Source: Hymenolepis diminuta
Lineage: Eukaryota; Platyhelminthes; Cestoda; Cyclophyllidea; Hymenolepididae
Reading direction: 5' to 3'
Assembly (NCBI GenBank): GCA_900708905.1
Contig: CAADRB010000023.1
Coordinates: 1,930,624-1,994,623, forward strand
Length of the DNA stretch: 64,000 bases
The first letter of the stretch is position 1. Each line of letters opens with the position of its first letter. A program made the position numbers and the translations under genes. The notes under the pieces were generated by a model. It had not been told where the DNA came from and did no database searches. It saw nothing but the letters and a program-made list of their open reading frames with translations. Of the stretch, positions 47,580-60,335 are shown piece by piece.

Positions 47580-49764
47580 CAAACATCGGTTATTAGCGTC
47601 CTTATTGTTTCATCATGCTTCCTGGCACGGTGACAGCAATCAAAGACCCTTTATGTACCGCTCCCCTTTGACACTAAAAATCAGGACTTTTTGTTTTGCA
47701 TGCTACAAGGCTATCTTCGCACGCATTGTGGTAACTCTGAAAATCGTAGCGTTTGTGGTTATGCTCTGCAATACTTTTTAAAGTTAGTTTTTCTTGGATG
47801 GGTGGACTAGGTTGTTTAATTTTGGTTATTTTAATAAGTTAGTGAATGCACTTGTGTTGTAGCAGCGGTCGCATTCTGTACGATCACTTAATTTCATTGC
47901 ATTCACTCTAACAAAGAAGAGTAAGAGGAACAAAGAAAGTTACAGGATTTGTGGCCGGGGCTTTCGCACGCAAGTGCCTCAGTCGCGTCCCGCCATTGCT
48001 TACGTCTGATTGGTTCGCACAAGTCCAGTTACACTCCACAGCTGCTTGGTAGGTGTGCGTACGTGTGTGTGGATTCATTGGCAGTATCGCTGGAGAGAGG
48101 AAGGGAGAGAAATCAATACGTCATCTCGGTAGCGCTTGCCAAGTTAATGCGCGCCGTCGGTTTGTGTGTGTGCGCTCTGTCGGCCAATATGTGCGCATAC
48201 GTAGCGTTCCTCAAATCGGGCACGCTGTTTATTTTTGAAGAAATACTTTTACCGCAGTTGAACAACATGCCACCGGTTCCTTGTAGCATTTAGAGATTCC
48301 TGTCGTAAACGCCTCTAGGTCGGAGTCATTCTGTGCAGATGTTCGCTTAATATGTGCCGACGTAAATTGAACTTAGACCTTATCAGGTCAATGGTGTTGA
48401 AATAGGGACAGATTTAATGATTTTCCTTCACCTTAATTTTAATAAACGCCGCTAGCTAATGATTTGTCGTAATCCGAAATTAGGACATTGCGTGATATTT
48501 GAAGGCCGTTGAATCATTTGGTAAAAGTACTGGCGCTTGGAGATGCTAAGTCTAAGTCCCAAAAGACAAATTGGGTTTAGCATATGCGGTTTGGCGATAT
48601 CGCGATCTGCTTAGTCGGACAAGGCGGCGCAGGACAGCCTATCAATCTTAGTTTGCTCTAGTTCATACTAGTGGTGACTGATCTTAAGGATGAGAGTGGC
48701 GCAGATGCCCTATTTGAGAATCTTGTGTAGTTTGAAATGTAAGCTTTGTTCTGCTATTAAAAGAACTAATACTGACTAGTAAAATGTACGAATATAAACT
48801 TTTTCTTGATAACCAACCAAAATTATTCTTCATTAATGTTTCAAGCCATGAGATGCTAGTTGCGATTCTATTTCTGGGCAAGAAAATATCATTCTCACTT
48901 CTCAAGAATGAAATTAATAGACTAAATAAATATATAATCTTTTAACCTTTGTCTGCAGAGCTGATTCGCCTCTTGTGAGCTGAACCTGATACTAGTCCGA
49001 CATCTAGCGATGCACGTCCATTAACTAAAGTTTCTCGCGCTCAAGCTTACGCGCAAACTCAATTTCTTCTTTCGACTGACTCATTTCCCTTGCTTTGTTG
49101 AAACGTCATACAGACACTCATCCTCGCCTCCATTTTAGCCAGTAATATGAATGCGCAATTTAGCAAATCGACTGTTTGGATTTTGGCCCATCGCCGCTCT
49201 CCTCCAAATGGGAGAATCTCAGTTGGAGGAGGTTCTAACAGCCTTTAAGTAGCTAACGTGCAAATGTTAGTTCAAGTAAATTATTAGAGAACACCAATCA
49301 GTATTCATATCGTTGTAAAAATACGAAATTTGATAACGCGACCAAAGCCTTTGAAGCGGTCTAAGCCATATTACAATGGCCGATTTTTTGTGTTGAATCA
49401 ATATTGCGGCATTATCCAGCCCAGTTAATTCACATCGTGACTCAACATTACTGAAATATAATTGAATGAGCCCGAGCAGTTTTACCAACAGTCCCTGGGT
49501 AGATTAGGAGAACTAAATTTTTCCTTACCCATTAGCATTGAGCACAGTGGAAATGAAAGTTTGTCTCTCCTACTTGCCTTTTTATTCTGTCTATTTCTAC
49601 CCATAAGAAAAAAAAAGAAGGCAAAACTTCCAGCTCCTCTTTTGGCAATACATAAGCGACAAATCAAAATATCTTCTATAGAAAACCTACCAGTTTCAAA
49701 TTAGAAGCATGCTACACTTTGCTAATCACATTTTTTAAAATAAAAGATTGCCTTATCCTCACAT
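47580..49764. other. Downstream of miRNA cluster, less AT-rich, no gene seen
   Basis: Segments at about 47920-48260 (with TGTG runs) and 48950-49250 are notably GC-richer than the window. They may belong to the primary miRNA transcript or to an unrecognised element. No exon with family resemblance was found. Confidence 0.35.
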
Positions 49765-52700
49765 TTAAGTGAGCTTCTTTTTCCTCGCATTAGGAGCCGT
49801 GAATCGACTTGTGACCGTCATTACAGACGATGTCGGCTGACAGCAGTCAGCTTCATCCAACTTGTTCGCGTATTCGCCCCATAGTTTCTTTTGCAGTCTA
49901 TAGTCTTTCTCAGCGTACTTGTGAGTGAGGAGGTCGCTTAAACTCTCAGGTTGATCTGGCAGGTCAATCTGAAAGACAGAATATACAGATTGCATTGTTG
50001 ACTAAATCGAGTTGCTATTTAATAACAATTACTGCATCCTAACTCACAAAAGCAATGCAATCTGATGAACTGATTACCGCCCAAATTACTTAAACAATAA
50101 CAAATCGCACAACACCCAACAGGATATGATGCACCGGGGTCGCGCAAAGCCTAAATTAAAACGGAGACCAACGAAAAAATTCGTATTGATTATGAATTCT
50201 ATTAGAGTAGTACTAAGGCATTGCCTTATCCAATAGGGGAAAATGAGATTTTCAAACGCAGACGCTATTTGCACTTCAGCGGGGAGGCAATAAATGAAGT
50301 GAGAAATCAGCCACCAGCGAATACTGATCAAATTAAAGACATCTGAGACCAAATCTGTCTTCAAAATATTAAACTGTACACATGCTCGTATAATAAAATG
50401 TCAAGTTAACTGAAAACCAGAAACAGATATAGGACATTTCCCCCGATGAAAAATTACTAATATTTTTGTCTTGCCATAGGTATTAAATAAATAAATAAAT
50501 AAGACTTTCATAAAGTCAGTATATGACAACTTAAAATAATTCTATCAAATATTTTGGTAAACGGTATGAACACATCCACGTAAAGCAAATTTTATGACTC
50601 AGCGATTTAACAAAATACTGAATAATTAAAAAGAAAATATTGGCAGGGTCACTTAACATTATAGTTGATAATTTAAGAATTAAAATTTGATCGAGCAATA
50701 TGTGCACATAGTAACTATATTTACTACATTACTAAATGCGATGGGATCACAAAACCATTATGCAGATAAGATAGAATAAGATCATAAAATGGAGGAGAAT
50801 GTTTATCTTGAGTGGTAGGAAAACTGTCGACTACGTTTCAATTCACTCAGTATACCGTACGATAATTAGGTAATAGAGCCAATAGCAACCGTTGTAGACT
50901 AGATAGGCAATTGGAAATAAAATTCGACTGTAACCATCCACCATTGATTCTGCTTCCCCGAGCATTCGAAAATTTGTTTTAGGGAGGATAAGGTCATTTT
51001 TGGTTGAGAGAACGGTGACCACATGGTTGAACACATCAGCCTGTTGCTTCGTGATAAGAGCTGAGCGGTTGGATCTTTTAGAGACCTCCATAGTATACAC
51101 CGCTTTCCACCAGTGGGCTAACTCCTCACGTACGATTCGTCGGACAGTTAAACGCCAAACAAGCAATCGTTCGCGATTAATAACAGTGAGAGCTAATGCG
51201 TATTCCGCCATTACACTCACAACGAAAATGATTGAACAAATAAGCCACACATCAATGGCTTTTGTGTAAGAGACCCGAGGAAGGCTTGAGCTAATGGATA
51301 CAGCCTGTGTGCAAAGACCTTGGAGACAAAGCAGACCCAGCGGTACTCTTGCAGGTGCAGCATCTGCAGGAACCCAAAAACTCACCCAAGAGACCATGAT
51401 AATGAGGGCATTCGGAATGTAGGTAGTTACCAAGTAGCTACCGAGTTGTCGAGAGAGGTGAAATTGTACAAGAAGGCAGGTATAATTGCCTGTGGAAGTA
51501 GACGCCTCTTCAGTACAATCAATTATGGTATAATTAGGAGGTGAATTAAACTCCGAGATTTGTAGATCCTTAGGAAGTTCAAGGGCATTTTGATCCGTCC
51601 AGTCAAAACGTAACTCGTCGAATGTGTAGCCATATGAACCAATATTGATGTAGCAAACTTGTTCATCCATCGGGAAATTGTGTAATTCCATTTGACAACC
51701 AAAACGCATCGTTATTTTCTGACTGTAAAGAACCTTTCCGTTTGGATAAACACGGAGAAGGTAGTTTGGTAGGGTCATCTTGTGTAGGTAGCCGTCTTTG
51801 CCATTTCGAAAGAAGAGATCAGGCAGCCAAACCTGCTCTTTCAGATTTGGAGATACAATAGGAGTTGTGTAAGAGGAATGTTCAGGCAGATGATCCCACT
51901 TCAAACGTGGGTCCATCCATGTTTGACGAAGCAACGCATCCACATAATAGTCCATAGTACGCACATCAACTGAAAAGATGGCAAGAATCTTCATGTTGAC
52001 CTTCACTACTGTGGATTCATTAAGAAACTCAGTAGGTCTCTCGTGGGCCTTATAGTTTTTAAATATTATATTCAAGATTACGTCCCGCTGGCTTTTAAAG
52101 CTATGGTTTCTGACACCATGATTCACAGATTTTAGAGATTCATAGACATTATATTCTACAGGTTCGACAATTTCAACAGGGGTCGGAGAGGGCGTATTAT
52201 CAGATGCAATGGCATGAGTGAGGAAGAGAAAGAGGAAAGAGCCGTAAGGAAGACATGAAACATATCCAGTCATTAGGCCCATGACCGACTAAAAGCGCTT
52301 TTGTAACTGGCCAGTAGAATGAGCTAGTAAGGTAAGGTAGATACGTTGGAGAATAACGATTGGCTGAGAATTACCTTGCTGCTTGTGCGGCGAAAGCGAG
52401 CAGGATGTGGAGCAGAGTAGGGAGCAAATGTTGAGAAAAGGAAATTTCGTTGCTAAATTAAAAGGCCTTTGTGGAAGAAGTTAACATGTTGAAAACTGCT
52501 GATTTGGAAAATAAGTGAAAATCAGAGGTGTATCCGTTCGAGAGGTAATTAAACGAATTTGAAAGAAGGTCAGAAATGTCAGAGCTGAGGTCAAAATGAC
52601 AAAATTATTGACAGCTTAACAACTTTTATTAGATATTTGTAACTTACTTTGAAATATTTTATGGCTTCGGGATAAATAAATTCTTTCCGGACAAAGGAAT

Positions 52701-53223
52701 ATGGAGGCAAGTTACGATTGTATTCGGAGTATCCAGGTTGACTAGCTGGTGGATTCCATATTTTAGGTCTTCGACATCTTTTTTGTTCAATTTTAGACGT
52801 ATTGATACAAGAATTTTCAATTATTTTTAGAGATGTATTATCAGGGTGTTGAACTTTTATGCAAGATGTCGGATGCTGCATATATATAGGCACTTTGAAT
52901 GTATAATACGAATTGGGGGAGTTTGTTTCATTTTCCTCGCATCCAATGTTCCTTTTTGAGTCATCCGTCTCTGAGGGTGGTTGTGGTTCATGCTCTAGAA
53001 AACAGAGAAGATTCCTTCTACCGCCAAGTTTTTGAAGGCGAATCAAGGGTGTATCGGTTGAGCGCAAATTGGTTGGAGCCTTTGAAGACACCTCGATATT
53101 TAAGTCGTCAGGATGCAGACCAATCCCAGGAATTGACGATATAGGAGGCTCTGATTTGGGAAGATTGCAGGATTTTTTATCTGAATGGTACATCCAACCA
53201 ATTTCACATTCCTTTAATGGCAT
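49765..53223 (-). CDS. Unrecognised two-exon gene hosting a nested channel gene
   Basis: Exon 1 (53223-52648) ends KYFK at a perfect GTAAGT donor; exon 2 (49968-49765) follows a TCTTTCAG acceptor. Both junction sides are phase 0, giving about 259 residues. ATG 53223 is preferred because it directly follows a TTTTCAG that may be a 5' acceptor; ATG 53286 would add 21 residues. The protein is rich in Pro, Asn, Ser and Cys and is soluble. Its most family-like parts are GYSEYNRNLPPYSFVRKEF and, in exon 2, HKYAEKDYRLQKKLWGEY. The YxxYNxxLPP style of repeat occurs in ciliary microtubule-associated proteins, but this is only a hint. No signal peptide or membrane segment is seen. Confidence 0.6.
50843..52282 (-). 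CDS. Cys-loop ligand-gated anion channel, GluCl/GlyR-like
   Basis: Pentameric chloride channels of this group mediate fast inhibition in invertebrate nerve and muscle. A single 479-residue exon contains: a signal peptide (about 1-27); the LRQTWMDPRLKW ligand-domain motif; the Cys-loop (Cys196 to Cys210, 13 residues between); and a second Cys pair near 256 and 269, as in GluCl and GlyR. M1 (YIPNALIIMVSWVSFWV) is followed by DAAPARV, the anion-selectivity motif, then M2, M3 and M4. Glutamate is the likeliest ligand, but glycine- or pH-type channels are not excluded. M2 is aberrant: 2' Pro, 6' Leu and 9' Gln instead of the near-invariant 9' Leu. No introns are present, which is unusual for the family. 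It lies inside an intron of the same-strand gene. Confidence 0.93.
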   Translation of the reverse strand: MGLMTGYVSCLPYGSFLFLFLTHAIASDNTPSPTPVEIVEPVEYNVYESLKSVNHGVRNHSFKSQRDVILNIIFKNYKAHERPTEFLNESTVVKVNMKILAIFSVDVRTMDYYVDALLRQTWMDPRLKWDHLPEHSSYTTPIVSPNLKEQVWLPDLFFRNGKDGYLHKMTLPNYLLRVYPNGKVLYSQKITMRFGCQMELHNFPMDEQVCYINIGSYGYTFDELRFDWTDQNALELPKDLQISEFNSPPNYTIIDCTEEASTSTGNYTCLLVQFHLSRQLGSYLVTTYIPNALIIMVSWVSFWVPADAAPARVPLGLLCLQGLCTQAVSISSSLPRVSYTKAIDVWLICSIIFVVSVMAEYALALTVINRERLLVWRLTVRRIVREELAHWWKAVYTMEVSKRSNRSALITKQQADVFNHVVTVLSTKNDLILPKTNFRMLGEAESMVDGYSRILFPIAYLVYNGCYWLYYLIIVRYTE

Positions 53224-53286
53224 ATCAACAAATCTGAAAATTAAAGTGAAATACAAAGCCAATGTGCTAAATACTGGTCGACTCAT

Positions 53287-55563
53287 GCATTTCTCTATCG
53301 CAAAGTTTTTCTGGTTATGTCTGATTTAAAATCTTTGTCTGCTTAAGTAAATTCACTCATCATAATATGGGCACCTTAATTTTATGGACTAAACAAGTGA
53401 ATTCTCTTTACGCTAGTATAAAATCACTATCTATATACAGCTAAAAATAAGGTTGATGCTATTCCTGGCCTGATTATATGTCTTAGCAAGAACTTAGCAT
53501 TTAAGGAATAATTTTAAATGGCAATTTCTACGCCAAAGTCTTATTCCAGGTTTTAAAGAACACTGTTATTCAGTGAAAATGTAAATGTTCCACAATTAGA
53601 CAGTAGGAAAGTTGTCAGTATTAGCATAGACATATACCACAAATATTTATTCTGATATTCTCCATAAAAATAATAGAGTCTTAAGAAAACTAATAGCATC
53701 TCAGTATTCAGAAGCAAATATTATTCCCAAGATATGAAGTCATGTTTAACTGAAACAGTGAAGAGCAACTAATAATGCAAACATTGTTTTAAATAATTTC
53801 ATTTCCTCTTTTTAAGTTAATTTGAAATAAAGACAAATGCAATCAGAGAGCAAGAAATCTTCATTTTTTCAAAAGTAGCAACTTATATATTCTAGAGGAA
53901 TACAAAATAAAGTAAATATAATATTCTTATCTTAAATAAATAAGGTTGTTACGTCTTAAAATACAGAATATTTAAAGGAATTTTAACTACGCGAGATCAC
54001 ATACATTTGTCAAAAAGGTGCTTTTATTTTCGGACACAAAATATGAAGTCAAAGGAGACATTTAGAAGAATGTCCAAGATATAATCATAGATGTGCGAAA
54101 ACACCACTCTGAAGTTGTGTGCATTCTCACTTTTTGTATCATATGTTTATATTTGACAATGAATTCATATCCAATCTCACAAATTCACATGCGTAGAAAA
54201 ATAGGCGAAAATAGATTATAGATGAAAATTTCGTCAGTTAAGTATCGAAATGTGGGGAAAAATGCTCTTTCGAACCGCACAGTTTCCGAAAATGATTGGA
54301 ATTTTGTGAGCAATTTAGTTCAAGCTTTAAGTGAAAAATAATTACCGAAATTATTGAAGTAATTAAGGACGTTCTTTTTCGATGATGCTACAAAATGAAT
54401 TTTTTGCGTATATCATGTTAGGTCACAATTTGCATCATCCGGACATCTTTATAAATTAATTTTAATATGAGTTTGCTGTTCTTAAAGGATCAATGAAATG
54501 CAAACTATTTCATGAATGAGCTAAATGCAGATTTTTCTTCAGTGGCAAAGAAGCTGATTGGTGATTTTAAACTGTTTCATATTGCATCGCACTCATTGAA
54601 GTCTCATATATATCTTATTAGCATGCTAATGGGGAAGGCAAAAATATTTGAAACACCTTCTACAGACATTCGTACCCGTCTGCACAACTGAGGCAGTCCC
54701 AAGAAACATCTCAACCAGCAGCTCAGGCTCAACAGAAGAAAACAAGTGTTGTATTTACATATAAAGCTGAGAACAGTTAAAATAATGCTATTTTAAGCTT
54801 AACACGTGGAATACATGAGGTTTCTTTGAATATAGCCTTTGACATAGCAGATTTATTTGTGATTTTCGTTGGCTAATCTAATTTGCCATTATTGAAATAT
54901 CATATTACTTTGTTTTGTATTATCAAATCAGTAATAATTCCATTTACGTACACATTATCTGAGCAATGCGATATTATTATAGTGGAATAATAAATTAATA
55001 ATGGAGATTTTATGACTGAAAAACAAAACAGTGCTATGTATATTAAAATTTGTGATGGCTTAAATGGTCAATAAATATTTGTAAGATACTTATATGATTC
55101 TTTCAATTTTGGAAAAGGAACGGCATCCATTGGTAATGACAAATTATGAATAATATCTTAAATAATATTTTTTATGCAACAGTATCACAGTAAAATTCTA
55201 ATAAAATGAAAGAAATTACGGTCGAATTTGCGAAAGATAGATAATGAATTTTATCCAAAATATTAATATTTACGATATAAGGAATTTAGTGTCAATAGCA
55301 TCTGCCAAACGTTACCTGTTTCTGGACTTACAGAATGCGATTCCATTTATAAATAAAACCCATTTTGTTGAAAATATTTAAAATAAATGATTTTATTTAA
55401 TATAGATTGTCTTTAACTTTAAAAAACCGCGGTTGAATTATATTCGCATTCATTCCGATTTTGGTGTGCATTTCAGCTTTCATTTTCTCTGCACATTTGT
55501 GCTGCTATAGTCATTGTTCAAGCATATCTTAGGTTATTGGAATAGTATTGATATTTGTTCCAA
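53287..55563. other. Intergenic, AT-rich
   Basis: Divergent gap between the two-exon gene and haspin, holding both promoters. No exon, RNA gene or copy of the two repeat families was recognised. Confidence 0.45.
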
Positions 55564-58500
55564 ATGCGGCTCCGATCAGGGTCCTTGGTTAGTAAACCGT
55601 CTGGTGATCTTCACAAAACAAAAAAAGTTGGAAGATATTCATTAAGGGGAACGAAAACTCCAATCACTCGGCATAGATTGCGCAGTTTCAATGGAGCTCG
55701 GATGCCAAGCCGTGTTGACACGCTGAAAAGGCCACCTGATATATCGAAGTGGGATGATACATCAGATGTCGAAGATCGAGAAAACCTTAATATTTCCACA
55801 TCGTCTTCAAAAACAAAAGAGCTAGATTTATCTCCAATTATCTCACCACGACGCTTTAGATCCCTAAACAAAGATCAGTCTGCGAAGATTAAGAGACTTG
55901 ATGCATGCAAAATCGAAGTAGACCCTGATGAATCCTTGTGTCATTCAATTTGTCCTGACGAATCCAAAACTGCGAATGAATCAGTTCTTGTAAGTTAGAT
56001 TGTTTCTCAAATATCCATTAATTCGCATTGTAGAACCAATCATTTACTGCTGATCCCAGAACAAAACTTTTAGAACTTTGTGGCCAAACAGAAGTGAAGC
56101 CGATGTCCTCATTTTTTGATGCAGAGTAAGTTTTTATCAAGCGATGAATTTGTAATTGATTTAGATGTCTGGAGAATGTTACCAAGATTGGCGAGGGTGT
56201 CTATGGAGAAGTTTTCCAATCAAACAAAAGTACTGTTATAAAAATTTTCCCGATTGACGGCTCTATTCCTGTGAATGGCGAACGTCAGATGGAATCACAT
56301 CGTGTATTCCCAGAGGTCTTTATTTCCAAGTAAGTTGTAATGTTTACAACTCACTGATTTCGAAAGATCTGGTTTTTTACATAAGTCTTCCGAATAGATT
56401 TGGATCCGAAGGAAATGTTTGGTTTCGTGTTGAATTAATGGTTTACCAGGTATCTGATCCATACTAATATTTATTTTGTGTGTAAGCGAGTATGATTTCT
56501 TAATAAATAGAAGGAAAAGAGGCATTGTTTTATGTACAAGTAATTTGCCTACTGTGTCTGGATGGTTCGCTAGAATCAAGGGAGTGACGTTATTTAGTAG
56601 TGACTGTCTCAGTTCTCACTAAAATGGTTTTTTTTCTTATTCAAATCTTGGAATATTCACTCTCATCTTACCTACATAATTTTAGGCAATTGACGGAGCT
56701 TGGATTTAAATACCGACAAAATCGGGCCGTCAACTTTATCCAGCTTCGTAGGTAAGAAGTGATTCTGTGTTCTTCTCGAAAGCCCTTAATGTTTTCTTTA
56801 TACACTAATGTTATTTTAGATGTGCTATTGTTAATGGGAAATGGCCGCGGGAATTGGTGAAGGCCTGGAAGAAGTATGAAGCAGATAATGGTTCTGATAA
56901 TGAATGCCTCGACTTCCTTCCAGAGACTCAGGAATGGATGGTTCTCGAATTCGACTATGCTGGAAAACCACTGGGTACTTTCAGGGTAATAAGCGTTCTG
57001 GTTTAAATTAGTTGTGTTTTAATAGTCTTAAATCATTCTGTCCCGTCTTACCCTGCATAGTATTAGTTTAAAACTACTACTGGACTATTTATGCCGACTT
57101 TATTATTATCAATAACAAATTGAACACTTTCCTTCAAACAGTTTACCTCTTACCGGGAAGCTCATTCTGTGATAGAGCAGATAGCCCTTTCGTTAGCAGC
57201 GGCGGAATCAGCCTTGCAATTTGAGCATCGGGATTTGCACTGGCTCAACATACTCGTTAAACCTACGAAGCAGACGAAACTGCGATATCGTGTCAACGGC
57301 TTGAGCTATTCTGTACAAACGGAAGGTATTCAGGTCTGCATCATTGATTTCACCGTGTCTCGTCTCTGTCACGGTAAGTAGCCACTACAGTAATTGCGAC
57401 ATTTTCAGTTTTAAGCCTAATCTTTTAGCGTCTCATTACATCTATAGTTAACTCCGTTTAACCTATCTTGTTTTTAATGTTTACATTCTACTAATTCATC
57501 AGAAATGAAATTACGGCATTATTTAATTCTCCATATTGATTAAAAGTATATAAGCGCTTTTGTGAGTGACGATTAGAATCTATCAGTGACAGCTTCATAG
57601 TTCGTATAGTTGTCGATTTCGATGACCTTTCATACCATTTAAAGGAATATGATTAGGCATTTTTACAAATTTCTTTGGTTTAATTTTACAAGAATAACTT
57701 CAGTAGACCGACAAACGCATTGGCTAATCTTAATCCTGTTGGCTCTTTTATTTTGCAGTAAATAAACTCTCCGAGACAGGCTTCCAATGTTCTTCCTAAC
57801 AGATAGTCTATTTTAATTTTTCTTTTGCTTATTAATTAGGATGTGTTTGCAGTTGTGGGCCTTTGGCCGTCCTAAGTTTTCGGCCAGTGTTAGATAAAAA
57901 TGAATACTTTTTATCCAAGAAGAATTAACGGTTTATTATTAATCATTTCATAAAATTTGAATGTTAGTTAAAATATACTAAATTGCAAGGTCATTGCCTT
58001 GCATTATTTTGGAGTAAGACATACCATTAAGGCAATCACGTGTTATTACTGAATTCGGGGAAATTTTTGGCTGTTCAGGAGGCTAATAAGGTTATAAAAA
58101 GTGGCGAGCACACATAAGTTGTCATTTTTGACGCTTTTGCAATGCTGAAAGCAAAAAGAGTTTTCGGTTTATCAACAAACCGTGGATTGCTCAATGCTTT
58201 ACACAATGTTTGACAGCCTGTCTGCAGAAATAAAGGTTCTTTCTGCCAAAGTAGAGGTTGGATGTTTTCTGATATTTCTAATGCATCCGCTACCACTATT
58301 TCTCTAAATTTTTCTAAAAATTCTACTCGATCTCCGGTTGTGTAAAATAGCGAATCTCACACACCGTGGAATCTTTCGTGGCTAAAGTTGTTCCCCAGCA
58401 GGACTTGTCTCAGTCCCGATCAACAGAGAGATAAAAACTGACACCTAAAGGGACGGAAAGGAGTTTGTTATACTCTTGCCCCATCCAGAACTCATACGTC

Positions 58501-59924
58501 GTTCACCAAGGTTAGTTCTCCAAAATGTCTTAGTCGGTGCAAACACTTTTGAGCTAAAAAAAGCTGGTTTTAAGTCCTAAGCGATCGGCGTCGGTTGATG
58601 ACAAATGCAAAGAATCTGAGGAAGCCAGTCTTGGTAAATCTATTTCTCTCGCAAATGGGATATTGTCAAAAGTGGTTGTACAAAATGCAGGCACGTGCAC
58701 TCATTTCTCCCTAGGATCCCTTTGTGTGCTCTCAAACTAAGCCTTCTTGGTGTCACATTGATCTCAGTCTTGCTGGACTTATCTGAAGAATCTTTCATCT
58801 TATTCCAGTTTATATAGATTCATAGGGGTTGTACCCATTAAGTCTGTAACAACCAGCAGCGTCATTTACAACCGCCAGTTATTCACCAAAAGTCATTATG
58901 TCCCGAAGTTCTCCTCTATTCGAATTGAGGATTTTTGTCTTGGCCCAAATATCCCTCTTTTAAATTCTCCATCTAATCTCAGTGGTCTGAAAAGGCAGGT
59001 GAAGACAAAGAGAGAATGTTTGATTTATAGAATTCGGTGATATGTTATAATGATCTGTCATTAGGGTCGTTTGATTTTCCCAATTTTTTCGAAAGCAAGA
59101 CTATGTACAAAAACTCGGATTATAATAAATTACCGCCTGCTGAATTTTAATTGTAGAAGGGAACGTCGTTTATGTGGATATGTCAAATTCTCCGGAAATT
59201 TTTGAATGTGAAGGTGACTATCAATTTGAAATCTACCGAATGATGCGCGATATGAACGGGTATGTTCCTAGTTCTCTGCATTCTGTCATATAGTGGGTTC
59301 TTGAACAAGATTTCTTGAAATTTAGAATGGTCGCAATAGGATTTGTTTGTATTAACTCGTCAAAAAAAACCTATATCCAAACAGAACATAGTGTAATGAT
59401 GGGTAGGAAAGTCGTGGAAGTGGATAGGGCAATTAGGCCGCTGACAAAGTCTTCATTTGAATTCTGCATGCTATCTTACCGTTCTGAAGTTCAGATTTCA
59501 AGATTTTGCCTCTAGGTTGTTGAGTGTGTTCTCCGCTATGCCAACTTATCGATCAGTCGATATAGTGTTTGGTCAAATCATCTCGATATGTTTAAAGTCA
59601 AAAGCAGCTTGTTGATAGTGGTTAAAGAATTTTAACATGTTAGAGCTCTCAATAATTTGTCTAAGCGTTTTGTTAGTGAAAATGTCTGATTTTTCTTGCA
59701 GGAATAACTGGCGGCCATTTAAACCGATAACAAATCTCTATTGGGTGCATTACTTGATGGACAAACTCATTCGCGAGAGTTTATTCCCCCGTCGAGATCC
59801 CGATGGCAAAGCAGTTCAGTCGGAATTAGCCGCTCTCCGCGACAATGTTCTCTCAGGTGACTACGACTCTACCATGAGTCTCGTTCGAAACTCCTTCTTT
59901 TTTGACAGCTGTCGAATTGAGTGA
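55564..59924 (+). CDS. HASPIN: Haspin-type histone H3 Thr3 kinase
   Basis: Haspin phosphorylates histone H3 on Thr3 at mitotic centromeres, which recruits the chromosomal passenger complex. Eight exons keep phase: 55564-55989, 56034-56125, 56165-56329, 56686-56751, 56820-56985, 57142-57373, 59157-59259 and 59702-59924, giving 490 residues, against about 800 in human because the N-terminal region is short. The kinase begins near residue 180: glycine loop IGEGVYGEVF, lysine in TVIKIF, glutamate in FPEVFISK, catalytic loop FEHRDLHWLN, and IIDFTVSRL where human haspin has DYT. EGDYQFEIYRMMR and LYWVHYLMDKL complete the haspin-specific C-lobe. The basic, Ser-rich N-terminus (MRLRSGSLVSKPSGD) may bind nucleosomes. 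HASPIN is unmistakable; residue changes are listed under findings. Confidence 0.96.
58080..59040 (+). other. Protein-like remnant inside haspin intron 6
   Basis: This part of the 1.8-kb intron is less AT-rich and reads on the plus strand as a chain of protein-like segments in shifting frames broken by stops, for example FIGVVPIKSVTTSSVIYNR near 58820 and KRVFGLSTNRGLLNALHNV near 58150. No intact gene or splice plan was found. It may be a degenerate insertion or pseudogene; the source is not recognised. Confidence 0.25.
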
Positions 59925-60335
59925 TATCTTGCGCTCCCCACTTCCACCCTCTCCTCAAAAAAAGTTGCATTTACTCCTATGATTTTTTTTTTGTGTTTCT
60001 GTTTCACTCCTCTTCGTGTCGATCTCAGACATCGACTTGGTGCTATTAACGATTTCTTGTACAGAGTTAGAACTGTATTTGTGAAACTGTACATACATGG
60101 AGAAAAAAGAATTTAAATGAACCTTATTCCTTTTTTCACTAAAAGTTTGCTTAGGGATTGAAGAATATGGCAAATAGTTTAACGTTTTATTTACGTGACT
60201 TGTATTTACGTACCTGTATTATACGTGATTTGGTTTGAAAAAATCTGCCTATGAGATAGCTAATAATTCTGAAGCCAATTTAGGAAAGTGTTTTCTAACG
60301 CTTATCTTGCCTTGCGGGGTGGCATCATTGAGCCT

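Noticed and set aside
47355..47633. A 92-codon plus-strand open frame
   Set aside because: It overlaps the mir-71 3' arm and the mir-2c and mir-2b hairpins; the constraint here is RNA, and the peptide resembles nothing.
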